From contig CM035414.1 of the NCBI GenBank assembly GCA_020310875.1, forward strand, positions 198,228,260 to 198,292,259: 64,000 nucleotides of DNA, written 5' to 3'. The position numbers and the translations under genes were made by a program. Each line of letters begins with the position of its first letter. Position 1 is the stretch's first letter. This document shows positions 32,796 through 44,196 of this stretch, in pieces. The stretch is from Ceratopteris richardii. Lineage: Eukaryota > Streptophyta > Polypodiopsida > Polypodiales > Pteridaceae. The notes under the pieces were generated by a model. That model was given only the letters and a program-made list of their open reading frames with translations. It searched no databases and was not told the origin of the DNA.

Positions 32796-33710
32796 TAATA
32801 ATCAAGTGATGGCCTTCTAACATGCCATGCTTCATATGGGGTCATTCCATCAAGTGACTTGGATGGCAACCTCTTAATGAGATAAGTAGTAGTAGATACA
32901 CTCTCTGCCCACAAATAATTAGGTAGCTTTTTCTCATTTAGCATTGACATAGCTGTCTCAACAATCATCCTATTTCTCCTCTCGACCACCCCATTTTGCT
33001 TAGGGGTATACCTTTGTAATTTCCCTTTTGATTCCTCTATCCTACAAGAATGTATCAAATTCATTGGAAAAGTACTCACCTCCTCCATCTGACCTTGATC
33101 TCTTTATACTTCTTCATGTTTGGTTTTCCACAAGTGCAAGATACTTCTTAAAGCAACCGAACACTTCATCTTTGTGCTTCATCAAATATAAGATAGTCCA
33201 CCTACTGAAATCATTAATGAAAGATACATAATACCTTGATCTAGAAATTGAAGGGTCCTTACTTGGTCCCCACACATCTGTGGGGACAAGTTCCAAAGAA
33301 TCCTTATGCATGTAACCTTTCTTTGAGAAAGGTAACCTGTGTGATTTACCAAACTAACATGCACCACATTTCTAGATAATGTGTTTTTTGGATACATTAG
33401 GTATCCCAAGCACACATTGATCTCTACATATTTGATTTAAAATTCTCTCACCAATATTCCCTAATTTTTTATGTCAAATCTTAAGCTCTCACAATGTATG
33501 ACCTTTGTAATTATAAAGTGCAATATTCCTTGTATCTTCAAGTCCAAATGTAAATAATGTACCTCTCTTTTCTCCCTTGGAAATTCTCTTGAATCCATGT
33601 TGGAGATCCTCCACAAATGCTCCATATTTGTTGAACCTGACCTACAAACTGTTTTCCACAATCTGTCCAACACTCATCAAATTCTTTATGATTGTAGGTA
33701 CATATAGCCA
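32795..33710 (-). pseudogene. copia-2A integrase with protease remnant
   Basis: From about 33,700 leftwards the strand reads the end of the protease (L-Y-V-P-x-I), then G-A-F-V-E-D-L-Q, the zinc finger region with H-K-K-L-G-N-I (the expected tryptophan altered), and the catalytic core with T-D-V-W-G-P-S-K-D-P, F-I-N-D-F-S-R-W, a D-G-G-G-E-Y-like region and P-K-Q-N-G-V-V-E-R-R-N-R. The H-H-C-C finger and the three acidic core blocks are recognisable, although frameshifts near 33,060, 33,110 and 33,420 break the frame. Confidence 0.85.
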
Positions 33711-34345
33711 CTTCGAGGCACTTTTCTCCCAATTGGCTGAATGAAACCTCGTCAAACTCTAATCGGTTGTTGTAGACTTTGCATGGTTCCAATGAGCTAT
33801 AGAACATTGAAAATTAGGGAGGGATCACTGCGATAGGAGCAAGACGGGTACACTATTCTGAGTGACAAGGACAGAGAGACTAATGGAGTTAATCAATTAT
33901 ATAATATATTATATAACAATGTTGTACATGATCATTGGCATTAATATGATGCCCAATGATGGTGATAAGATTAGGCTATAGTGTGATCCTCTCAACTACA
34001 TCAAATGATCCACAATATGATCAGTAATGGGGAGCTAATGGCCACGAGACTTCAAGCTACTTTTATAGTGTCTCACTTCAAGTTTGAATTTTGAAATTAA
34101 AATGAACTTCCACCTAAAAGTTCTTCCTCTAAATAAGGAGATATTCCCACAAGGAAACTTGTACCATAACGTTCTCCTAACTCCAAGAGTTTAGTGGCAT
34201 TTAAAAAATCCATCTTAGTCAAATAACTTTTACAAAAATATTCATGGTAAAAACCATAAGCAATGGTTCATGTGGATCTTCAAGAAGGTGCAGATAATAC
34301 TTCCAATTCCTAGCCTAGTGTGAAGGCTTGGCATTTTCACCAACA
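33710..34345 (-). repeat. 5' LTR of copia-2A
   Basis: On the minus strand it starts TGTTGGTGAAAATGCC and has a TATA box tataaaag (plus-strand 34,062-34,069). Its right part matches 58,103-58,655 (the 3' LTR of copia-2C) and 53,477-54,097. The inner end is set where similarity to copia-2C stops (cctc.aagtgg). Confidence 0.8.
34062..34069 (-). promoter_or_regulatory. TATA box of the copia-2A LTR
   Basis: tataaaag on the minus strand lies within a block (agtgagacactataaaagtagc) conserved in copies B and C. Promoter role is inferred. Confidence 0.45.
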
Positions 34346-34765
34346 ATTAAGCCACCCATTAAAATAACAAAACATTTCGTCTTGTCTTTAGCCAACGACA
34401 TCTCGTTTCTCCATTGTTCTTATCTGTCCATAATTAAAGATCATCGTATAGCATAAATATATTTTTGGTAAAATAATAACAATTACTTTTATCTATCCAT
34501 ACTTTAAGAGCATCATATAGCATAAATATATTTTTGGTAAAATTATAACACATTACAAGGTTTCCATTTCACATAAACGGGATACCTTCCAATGAAGGTG
34601 TGTAAGGGCTTTCAAAGACTTTTGAGCATCTTCATTCTCTCTACTTCAATCCCAAATCATAAGGATTATAATCACTTACATTTATTTACAAAATATTTAT
34701 ATACAAAATGGCTCATTTTCATTATGCCTCCTGTACATTAAAAGCCATTTCTAGGAAGTACATTT

Positions 34766-34769
<4 letters not shown>
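34346..34769. other. DNA flanking copia-2A, shared with copy B
   Basis: It holds two imperfect copies of atagcataaatatatttttggtaaaat about 65 bases apart (near 34,450 and 34,515). No gene was seen. The match with 54,098-54,525 ends exactly where the (TA)n tract starts here. Confidence 0.5.
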
Positions 34770-34837
<68 letters not shown>

Positions 34838-34868
34838 TTATTTATATATATTTATATATATATATATG
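34770..34868. repeat. (TA)n microsatellite at the end of copy A
   Basis: An alternating TA tract with tttattta interruptions in its right third marks the right boundary of the duplicated block. Confidence 0.95.
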
Positions 34869-35299
34869 AGTGTTATAGAAGGATTCACATTAAACACGTA
34901 ATAAAATCGAGATGGGAAGACTTGTACATAAGATTAACATCATAAGATTGATGAAAAATGCCATTAACGTTTCAAACAAAATTATCATGAAAAATATTTT
35001 AGGATGTAAATAAAGGTGATACTGGAGATCCGAATTGCTCCATGGAGAGTTGCTTGTGCTATCCGTTTCCAAACATTTTTGTTGTTGTGTCTCCGACTTC
35101 ACTTCACAACAATTTTTCCAATGGACAGGAGGTACCACCTCTCCCCTTTCTTGTAGCTCTTCAACTGCTTCCCTACCAAAGCTCTTGTAAAGATGACGAG
35201 GATTGATCACTGCTGTAGATAAACAAGCATGAATCAATGTTTTAGACAAGCATATGAGTAATCCCAGGATCAAACTCATAAATGTCCACGACGGTGGTC
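34869..35299. other. Unassigned DNA
   Basis: A 129-codon minus-strand frame (35,279-34,890) has a hydrophobic C-terminal third and no family I recognise. It could be a decayed continuation of the coiled-coil gene upstream, or chance. I would not call it a gene. Confidence 0.3.
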
Positions 35300-37514
35300 T
35301 CTATGTACATCTCTCACTCCTTCACGAATTGGATATGATCCAAGAGGTTTGCTGTGAGAAATACCTCTAGCACACAAGTTTCCAACAGATTATATCTCAC
35401 TTTTTTACATGGACAGAGAGTCTTTTCTCCCTTATTGAGTTACCGATGCAACCCTTCTTACAAATGATCAATGATTCCTTGGATATACATGGTTTTGGCT
35501 AGTGTAAAGGTTCGAGTTATCTTCTACTTAAGGAATTCTAACATCTCCTTCAAAATTTGGGGTTCAATCAGATGTGCATCAGTCTGCACAGGGCTGGGAG
35601 TGATTTCTTGGGAGATTAAGGCTTCATCCTAACTTTGGAAAAAGGCTTCTTGGAGATAGAAATCATTGGTGAGTGCTGCATCATGCCGTGGCTTCATTTT
35701 GGCAATCTCTGCATCGATGCGCAATAATCTCTCGGCCTCGACACCCAATTGTTTCTCTCTGCGCTAGAGCTCCTGAGAGTGGAGCTGCATGGTTTTATAA
35801 AAGTCCTACCTCTCGTTCTAGAAAGCTTCGATATCCTTCTTTAGCTGAATATTATGGCGAATTAACTTCTTCTAGAAAGCGACTTTTATGGAAGAACCCT
35901 TGCATTACTTTCGTTAAGTCAGTGGTGGCTTGTAGAGCTAAGTCCGCCATTCTTGACCCTTTTGCTCCACCAGAGTAAGATTAGCGTGTGTGGTCTCTAA
36001 GAGATTGCCCAAGGCAGTCATGGCATCCTCCATGTCAATGACTGATTGATTCAGCTTGCTAATCTCATCATCGCCAGCTGCAATGATGGCATTCTTCTCA
36101 TTCAACTTTGCTTGAAGACTCCGAATCTGGTCCTCGAGTGAACTAGCTGGGGCTTTGGCTATGAGCACCTCTTCCTGAAGTGGTGCAATGTCCGCTTCAA
36201 GCATGTCCACCTTGGATTGGTACTACTGTCGGAGGGATTGTTGGGCAACTTGGAGGTGATGGGGGAGATGGGTGGAGACATGAATGAGGTAGTTATCGAT
36301 CTGAGCTAGTTGGGCCAATGAATCAGGCACTATAGAGGTGGAGATTGGCTAAGAGGGGTTAGTGGAAACGATGGCGGATGATGAGGGAGGTGAATAATGA
36401 GGGGAGGAAGGAAGAGTACGTGGTGCCGAATGACATGGGGAGGAAGGGGGTCTAGGCGGCAAAGGCACCTTTGATGGATAAAGAGGCTAAGGTGGGTTTT
36501 GAGATGAAGAGAGCAAATCAAGAGTTGTTACCATGAGAGACGACACATCCGGTTGAGCAATCTCCTCCCCAGATTGTGCTTTATCTACGAGGTGCTCAAC
36601 TTCAATGACCGTGTCGTGCACTGGCTCGTGTGGATGAGACTCTTGCTGCATGACCGTATCATCAGGGTGAACTTCTTTAATGACACTATGAGGATCAACG
36701 TTGTCTTTAGCGGATGGTTGATTAGAAAGAATCTGAGAAGACGAAGTTGTATACTATAACTGAGCGGTTGAGGAGGACGTTGCTTTACTGTGAGAGGAAC
36801 TCAATTTGCGGTGCTTCCCCTTGAACAACTGCAGGAGATCCTCATCGTCGTCGACCTCCATCAATTGTATAGACTCCTCATGGAAGAGAATGGTATTCAA
36901 TGGAGGAGGTTGCGTTGCCTTAGCCGCCGGGAGGAGGAAGGTCACTACATGCAGCAAGCGGGCCCAAGGGATATCGTTCTTGGCAATTGTCAAGAAATTG
37001 CCTGGCATTCCCGGTGAATGCGCCGGAAGAAGAATGAAGCAAAATTAACTACTTCTCTCACTGCGATGTCCATCATAGAATAGAAGGGGCGAGAAATGCC
37101 ATATGTGCATTTTTGGAGGTTAAGGGCAGCTACAAGAAACTTCAGTGCAGTGCGCTCCGGTTTAGGGTGACAAAGGATGGAGAACATGTTGGAAGAGTGG
37201 CATGGAAATAGCTCTTTTATGGTGGACATCGGGAAGAGAGGTCCATCTACAACACCCTCCTTAGGGAGATGAAAGCATTTAGCAGTGGTGTTTATGTTGA
37301 TGACTACAAGTAGGTTAAGACAAGCAATCATCCAACAGGTTTCGGTAGCAGGAGTAACAACAATGGAAGATATGATCTCCACAAAGAAAGGATAGCATTC
37401 CATCGAATGCTAGGGCAGTTCAGCGAAAGCCAAAAGCCCACGGGTGCATAGGAACTTGCTCAATTCCGGAGCGAGGCTAGCACGGAAAGTTGCAATGTTA
37501 GCCAAAGCTTCCAT
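35300..37514 (-). pseudogene. Decayed coiled-coil gene, possibly a retroelement gag
   Basis: A coding-like strand starts at ATG 37,514 and can be followed for over 2 kb through stops and frameshifts. The N-terminal part (37,514-36,990) is mixed hydrophobic with an L-K-F-L-V-A-A-L-N-L and V-R-E-V-V-N-F-A-S-F-F-F-R-R segment. Next come an acidic/serine-rich stretch (36,990-36,750) and a proline/serine-rich linker (36,540-36,330). A clear heptad-type coiled coil follows (36,210-35,938: L-E-D-Q-I-R-S-L-Q-A-K-L-N-E-K-N), continuing to about 35,700 with H-S-Q-E-L-Q-R-R-E-K-Q-L-G-V-E-A-E-R-L. First stop: a TAG about 34 codons in. Globular head, low-complexity linker and coiled coil suit a plant gypsy-type gag or a host structural protein; I cannot name it. 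Confidence 0.55.
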
Positions 37515-38440
37515 GGTGAATACGAGAGCATGAAGACACTATGTAATCATAGAACATGCAAATGCACAAACACAGAACATCAATAGCGAAAAAAAGAGGG
37601 AAGAAGGGGATTAAGTACAAACACTGAATGGAAATGTGGGGAGAAACATAATCATCACCTACTGTTGGAAATATACAGACATAATAGCGACATGCATGCA
37701 TGAACAAAATCTTAGACATATAATGCAACGGCTAATTATGGAGAGGTAATAAAATGGAAATGTTACGGTCAGGCGGTCAGCCGAAACACATGGATAGCAA
37801 AGGAACATCGAGTCAAAATAGTGGTAGAAACTGGGTGTAGAATAAAATACCAATAGAGCATCAAGATGAAGAAGGCATTGGGATAATAAGGAGGAAGCTT
37901 TGATCCATTGATTGATTAAGGGATAAGGGTACCTGTTAAAATGGATAACCGGAACGTAGTAGGGCCAAGAAGTGCCAATATTTGGCATTGAGTCTGATTG
38001 CACCTCAAGTTTTATTCGCCAATTGGTTGGACGTAGACCTTCTTTGAGGAGGAAATTGAGTACTCCTCTTCCACTTTGCAAAATAATCAGAAGTGAAGTC
38101 CTCTGAATGATTTGGAGAAAATGATGTTGTCCCAACTTTTAGAGCCCGTGAGAAGAATCATTCTCTCCACAATATTTAATTGCAAAATTTTCTCGTATTG
38201 AAGTTTCAAGTCCAATTTATTGAGAACTCTATCCCACCTCTATCTCAAAGAGCTCAAAATACCCAATGGAATACCCAACCACGTGACCACTTCTAAGGAA
38301 ACCAAGTCTTGGTAACCTTGTTCATGGATAAACTAGAGAGGCGATTAAGATGTGGTTCATGAGGCAGATTTGGATGAAAGTTTTTGAATGTTGAGGTAGA
38401 CGAGAAGATGCATGTGCATGAACAAATATCAGAGATACTT
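37515..38440. other. Unassigned DNA upstream of the coiled-coil gene
   Basis: Minus-strand frames at 38,135-37,659 are open for up to 158 codons but hydrophobic and without a domain. A neighbouring frame reads W-K-R-S-T-Q-F-P-P-Q-R-R, which may be a diverged 5' extension of the gene below 37,514. Nothing firm can be assigned. Confidence 0.35.
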
Positions 38441-38449
38441 CCGGCCTCG

Positions 38450-38930
38450 TTTTAAATCAATGCATTAGTTTCATCCACAGATATTCATAGCACCATTTGG
38501 TCTTGTCTCAAGGAAGCACAAAGCATCTCATATTTTTGCATTTAGCTTGATTCTCAAGAAGAAAGTTAAGCGATTCACAAAAAATTCAAATAGCAAGGAG
38601 CCAAAGGGGAACCCTAGCTTATGGTCCTTATGAGCTTAATAGTGTTAAAACAACTACCTTTAATATAAATGCAGATGAGGTATTTCCAAGAAGAGTGAAA
38701 ACGGCTCTCACATACTTAAGTTGAAACACAGGTCCTGAAGTGATTACAAAATGAAGTCCAAGTCAAGTCTATCAAAATCCTTTTAAAATTTGATTTTAAC
38801 AAATGCTAAAATTTGGTTAGACTTGTGTGCATATTCAAGATCTTCTAAGATGTCCCCAACAAGATCTGTAATTGACCTATATTTGATGAGACCTTTTTTC
38901 GGAGGGCTTAGTCAGTCACGAGGTGATTAA
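38450..38930 (-). pseudogene. LINE (L1-type) reverse transcriptase fragment
   Basis: On the minus strand one frame reads I-L-A-F-V-K-I-K-F-x-K-D-F-D-R-L-D-L-D-F-I. This matches the L1 block with I-K-L-D..K-A-F-D-R-V-x-W-x-F-I, which holds the first catalytic aspartate. About 54 residues on it reads L-G-F-P-F-G-S-L-L-F-E-F, matching the Q-G-x-P-L-S-P-x-L-F block; the 63-residue span between the F-D-R and L-L-F anchors is what L1 enzymes show. A more upstream P-K-K and Y-R-S-I-T pair fits P-K-K...F-R-P-I-S. Several in-frame stops are present, and no endonuclease or 3' end was seen. It is a 5'- and 3'-truncated relic. Confidence 0.68.
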
Positions 38931-39129
38931 ATTTTTTATCGGTGAAGCCAAGAAACTTTCAGAGCACGTTCCATCTATTAGGGACATTTGTAATTGAAGC
39001 ACACACGCCCATTACATCCAACATACCTCCTTGTATTCTCTATACGTAGGTCGTCGATCTTGTTAACACCAATAAAGAGCTTGATAAGATGAAATATATG
39101 TTTCTGGTTAGAGAAAAGTTAAGCACGTG

Positions 39130-40145
39130 GAGGGTTGTGACCCTCCAACCGAACACTACTTCTAATATGTGCGTATTCATTTTTGAAGACTTCGTAGCAA
39201 AGATTTGGCTATATCTGGAAGGTATTTGTTTATCAAGGAGAGTAAGATGCTACAAAGGTGAGAGAATTTGAATGACCTAGAATTTGATTCTCTTTGACCT
39301 GTACAATTAATATAGAGAAAAATTGTAAGATTGAATGAGGAAAACCTTGTATTGTGAAGGATATTTTGAAGATCTATGATAGTGATATAAAAAAATCGAA
39401 GATATATCTTCCATTTGTACTTTCCACACTCAAATACCTACCTCGATGTCGTTGCCCTAGAATGCAAACTCCTAGAACAAATAAGAGAAATGTGTTAAAT
39501 TAGTAGTACAAAATTTTAAGGAGTCGAATCTTAAAAAGAAACTATAGTTATGCAAAACACATCCACTTGGAACTAAGTAAATGCGAACAAAGGATTGGCT
39601 GTAAATTTAAGATAGTACATTTGATTCCCAATGCACATACAAATTTTTCTAAGAGATCATGTCCTCCATAAATTGTTATATAAAACTGTGATAATGTTTC
39701 ATAATTACTATAAGAATTCTATGGAGATCCTTTGAAGATTTTAATTGTATGAAAGTGCGTAAAGTTATTGAAGAGAATAATGGATGACGAGTATAAAACT
39801 GATGATGAGGTCCTTGGAGATGAAAAATGAAGATGAAGGTTAAATTAGGTTAGAGTCTTCCTTTTTGAGTTTCGTTTCGTCTCCTGCATAGCATTAGCTA
39901 AGTATCATGAAGTTCTTACATTAGTTATATTTTAAATTACGAAAGGTCAAAATTGGAGACTCCAATAGGAATATGTGTTCTTAGGAAATAGTTTTTGAAT
40001 CCTTATAGCCATTAAGATCAACTAGATAAGATAATCTCGACTAAAATATTTTAATAATAATATTACGACATGTTTTATATAGATAGTCTATGCTTACGAT
40101 GGCAAGCATCACTCAATAAGATCCTAATTCTTGCTAGTGCATGTG
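39130..40145. repeat. Diverged partial unit of the 1.4-kb tandem repeat (B0)
   Basis: It aligns with about 395-1406 of the window (for example gaaggatattttgaagatctatgatagtgatat and gatgaggtccttggagatga) with many substitutions and indels. It directly precedes the full unit at 40,146, so three tandem units lie at this end of the right block. Confidence 0.75.
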
Positions 40146-41558
40146 TCCTGATCCCGAAATCGCATGATAGATTTATGCATTTTGCCTCTAACAAAAACAT
40201 TGTGAAGCTTCTTATCATATAATTGGAAGTTTATGTTTTCTTCCAATGCAAAAGAAAACGGTAGAAGTAAATAAAAAAAAGATAAAGCTAAATGCATTTT
40301 GCCCCAAAGATAAAGCTAAATGAAGAAGAACAAAAATAAAGATAAGAGTAGAAATAGTATGCGAGTTAGTTGTGGTCTTGAAACCACTATTTAATTGTAT
40401 GTGGTGGATGCATGCAAGAGTGGAACTAGTAGTATCTTCTAATGAGTGACTAAGTATTTGATTACTTACATAAGATGATGCCTAACTTTGGGAGGAATAG
40501 ATAGAAGGGATTGTGCATGGAACATCTCCTGATTTATAGAAGGTTGAGCCTTCCAATGTAACACTACCTTTAACATATGGGAATTCCTTTCTAAAGAATT
40601 CATAGCAAAGACTTGGCTATATCTAGAAGGTAGTTGCTGATCGATGATGGTTAGATGCTAGGGAGGTGAGAGAAATTGAAAAACATAGAATTTCATTCTC
40701 TTTAACATCTAGAAATAATATAGAGGAAAATGGTAAGATTTAGTGAGCAAAACCTTCTATTGTGAAGGATATTTTGAAGATCTATGATAGTGATATAGAA
40801 AATGGCTGAGATATCTTCCATTCCTACTTTTCACACTCAGATACCTACCTGGATATCTTTCGCCTAGAATGAGAACTCCTCGAACAAGCAAGAGAAATTT
40901 TAAATGAAGTAGTTTAAAATTTGAAGGAGTCCCATCTTAAAAATAAACTATACCTTGGCAAAACACATGGACTTAGAAGTCAATAAATTTGAACTAGGGA
41001 ATGGCCTATACGTTTACGATAATACATTTGATTCCCAAGATGATCCATTTAAAAACTATTCTAAAAGATGATTTTCTCCATATGTTTTCTTTTTCAAACT
41101 ATGATAATGGTTCATATGTACTACAAGAATTTTATGGGAATCCTCTAAAAATTTTGAGTGCATGGAAAATGTGTAAAGTTATTCAAATGAAGAATGGATG
41201 ACAAGTATAAAACTAATGATGAGGTCCTTGGAGATGAGAATGAAGATAAAGTTTTGATTAGGTTCGATTCTTCATTTTTGAGTTTTTTAATAGTTGATGC
41301 ATAGCTTTATCTGAATACCATGAAGTCCCTACATTAGTGATATTTTAAATTATGAAAGGTTAGAAATGACAATACCAATAGGAATATGTGTTCTTAGCAA
41401 ATAGGTTTTCCATCCTTATATTTATCAAGATGACCTAGATAAGATAATCTTGAGCAAGATCTCATAGTAATAATATTAGGACATGTTTTATATAGGTAGG
41501 CTATGCTCACTATGGCACGAATCAGTAAATGAGATCCTAGTTCTTGCTAGGGCATGGC
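40146..41558. repeat. 1.4-kb tandem repeat unit, copy B1
   Basis: It is almost identical to 1-1406, at much higher identity than to its tandem neighbours. This shows it was duplicated with the whole block and not by local amplification. The period here is about 1,413 bp. Confidence 0.85.
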
Positions 41559-41985
41559 TCTTGATCCTCAGTTCTCATTAGAGGTTTAGGCTTTTTCCCT
41601 CTCACGAAAACATTGTAAAGGTTCTTGATTTATGACTAGAAGTTTATGCTTTTTTCCAACCCAAAAAATAGAGTTAAACAAAAGATGACGGGCTACATTA
41701 ATGGTTTCTCGCCAAGATAAAGTTAAATGAAGAACATAGAAAATAAAGAAAGGAACAAAAATAATACACATGACTTAGTTGTGGGCTCAAAACCACTACT
41801 CAATAATATATGCAGGTTGTATGAAGTGGAGGCATGCAATAATGGAATCAGTAGTATCTTCTTATGATTGTGTACGTACAAAGTATTTGAATCTCTAGAT
41901 AACATGATGAATAACTTTGAAAGGAATAGATAAAGAGGATTGTACATGGAACATCTCTTCATCTCTAGAAGCAAATTTCCAAATT
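41559..41985. repeat. Partial unit of the 1.4-kb tandem repeat, copy B2
   Basis: It matches 1407-1835 base for base except for scattered differences. Positions 41,986-42,178 correspond to the unassigned DNA at 1836-2036. Confidence 0.75.
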
Positions 41986-42178
41986 ATTTTCCAAGTCATA
42001 GGCTAAGTGACTGCATTTTTTTTTGTAGGTTTAGTAATTTTAAATTAGTTTTCTATCCGAATTTGCATCTACAAGTGAAAGACATTCGTGATGAATATGA
42101 AAAAATTTAAGAATTATATGAAAATGTTTCAAAACATCTTTGAGACTTCTCTAATTGAGCCTACAAATTGGCCCATTG

Positions 42179-42967
42179 TGTCATGGAAAAAGGAAACCAT
42201 CCTAAACCTTAGATTCCATGTGACTTTACATATATCATTATTGGTCTAGAGTTTGGAAAAATTAATGCTTCCATTGCGTTTAGAACGTGTCAAAACAATA
42301 AGATTGACTATCCATTTATTGAATTTTGATACTCAAAGTTCTTATCATCAATGACATCATCATCTGTGATCCTCCTTTAACCATGCTCGGAAAATGTATA
42401 TAAGGAGAGATGGGCCACATACATACCTTGTATTGGGAACCTAGTCTTGGGAGCTCAAGTAGTGATGACCACCAAGTAAGTACTCTGCAAGTTCTACATC
42501 TAGTACAAGTGAAGGGGACTAGTGCCATGGCACCCCCCAAATCCCATAGAGTAGGGGTAAGGCCAAACTTCCTTTATTAAAAAAAAATATCTCTAGATCT
42601 AGTTCTAGTCTTGTCCTTGTTCTATTCTTATCTAGTCTAGTACCTTGGACATCCTATTGTGTCCTATTGTAATCTCATAGTACAAGAACTTGTCAAGCTA
42701 ATTCTTGTATCTAGTTCATCTCCACATAGGAGTTGTTATATTCCAGATATCTTGTTTCATACTAATGATCTTGGGTTGTGGGATTACCTGTATCATCTTT
42801 CGTTGCGTTATTCATACCTATCACTTCCAAGTTGTGGGTGATCTTGTAATATTTCCCCTAGATAATCTTATATTATTTCCCTTACGCACTTGATATTTTA
42901 ATGAGATGTAGATTTTGAAAATCTTGTCTAGTTTAGTCAATGGATTCAATCTAGTGCTCTCTTGACA
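42179..42967 (+). repeat. 5' LTR of TR-GAG element B
   Basis: It starts TGTCATGG after CATTG and ends CTTGACA. It contains the same retroposon as the copy-A LTR. Confidence 0.87.
42504..42590 (+). mobile_element. Short non-LTR retroposon, copy B
   Basis: This is the duplicate of 2362-2449. The flanking 12-bp repeats have each acquired one change (ttctacatctag and ctctagatctag), so the duplication is only visible by reference to copy A. Confidence 0.78.
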
Positions 42968-43007
42968 TTTTGGCAAGACTACGCACATCAAGGCTGTATC
43001 AAGAACA

Positions 43008-43697
43008 ATGGACTGCATATCCATACTCCATAATATCAAATTTACCTTGAATGATGTATATCAAAAACTCAAAGATTTAGAAAGTACGCTACAATAAGGT
43101 GATCGGTCTCTTGTAGAATTTGCATCGAAATTCATAAACATATTTCAAGGATCCACATACCAAGAAGACTATCTAGTTAATTAATATCAATGTGGTCACA
43201 AAGATGAAGTAAAGGATCTATTGCTCTCTATGCCTCATGTAAATACTTCAGATGGGGCTATCAAGCAAGCAAATCAATGTGGGAATCAACTATTCAATGA
43301 CAACCAAGTTCAATATTATGCATTGAAGGAGAAAGATGATCTTGCTCAAATTTATCAACCACTAATCCTTGAAGATAAAGGAAGTGCAACCATTGATGTG
43401 AAGAACATATGTGACGATGTGAATGAACTCGTATGAGCCATGCCCAAGGTAAACACTTTGAACCAATGCATGAATCAAGCAATGGAGCGTGATAGTAGGT
43501 TGTTTGAGGGAAAGAAAGAGAAGAAAATTCGTGTTCATCATTGAGAATACAATTTTACCTTAGTTCCTCAACATGTGTTGGAAGAATATCAACCATAACC
43601 TTTGCAATTAGATAACATCAAGGTTAGACGACTTACACCAAACGAAATAAAACATCATAAGGATAATGGATGATGACTTTATTGTGGAGATCATGAT
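43008..43697 (+). pseudogene. gag-like gene of TR-GAG, copy B
   Basis: It is collinear with 2867-3512 and has the same stops, including the TGA in place of the first knuckle cysteine. It keeps a stretch near 43,573-43,620 that copy A lost by a deletion between two aacatc repeats. The gene ends at the copia-1B LTR; its 3' part is gone. Confidence 0.7.
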
Positions 43698-43832
43698 TGT
43701 TAGTGCAAATGATTCCAAGAATACATACTTGGAAAATTAGCATGTATAGTCACATATGACTATTCCCTTGTAAAAGAAAATTACTTTTTTTATCCTTGTA
43801 AATGTGCATATCATAATTGCACTAACCTCACG
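43698..43832 (+). repeat. Truncated 5' LTR of copia-1B
   Basis: It matches 3513-3645 and breaks off at actaacctcacg. The next few bases (tttacatc) belong to neither partner of the junction, suggesting end-joining with filler. Confidence 0.85.
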
Positions 43833-43841
43833 TTTACATCC

Positions 43842-44196
43842 AAGGCTATAACAAGAACTATCAAGGAGGCTTTCGAAGTAGAAGAGATTAATTAACACCT
43901 ACACAGAAGACCAAGAAGACTCTCTAATGATCATGAACATGACATCCATGCAAGGTAAAGATGATGAGCATCTTTTCTATATTGATTCTTGTTGTTCCAA
44001 TCATGTGGCTAGAAATGTAGCATTATTATCTGATCTTGAAGAACCTAAAAGGAAGCATGAAGTGCAGACAGGTGATGACACTAGACACTCTGTTAAGAAA
44101 ATTAGAAATGTCAAGTCTTCTAACGGTAACATGAACCTTTTAAGTGAGGTTTTATATGTGGCAATTATAACAAAAAACCTAATCAATGTTGGGTAG
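43842..44196 (+). pseudogene. copia-1B gag end and protease
   Basis: After a stub of the gag tail, the protease active-site region L-F-Y-I-D-S-C-C-S-N-H-V is at about 43,976. Relative to copia-1A the flap region reads S-V-K-K-I-R-N-V and ends at the same TAG after I-N-V-G. Without gag sequence it has no start of its own. Confidence 0.8.

Larger units (their letters stand above)
30631..34345 (-). mobile_element. Truncated Ty1/copia element copia-2A
   Basis: On the minus strand the 5' LTR begins TGTTGGTGAAAATGCC at 34,345 and runs to about 33,710. Then, without gag or most of the protease, come integrase, linker, reverse transcriptase and RNase H, ending in a 3' LTR stub that breaks off at 30,631. 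The gag-to-protease deletion joins the LTR directly to the L-Y-V-P-x-I-x-K-segment. The 3' LTR stub lacks the first 45 or so LTR bases and any polypurine tract. No target duplication survives. Copies B (50,541-54,097) and C (58,103-61,157) share its structure. Confidence 0.87.
42179..43697 (+). mobile_element. TR-GAG element, copy B (3' half deleted)
   Basis: This is the 5' LTR and gag of the outer element, collinear with 2037-3512. The 3' gag end and the 3' LTR are absent because copy B has lost the equivalent of 18,765-27,775. The copia-1 insertion is at exactly the same base as in copy A, so the nest formed before the block was duplicated. Confidence 0.85.

Noticed and set aside
39130..41558. 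1.4-kb repeats as a pair of LTRs
   Set aside because: Units are directly adjacent with no internal region, primer site or TG/CA ends.
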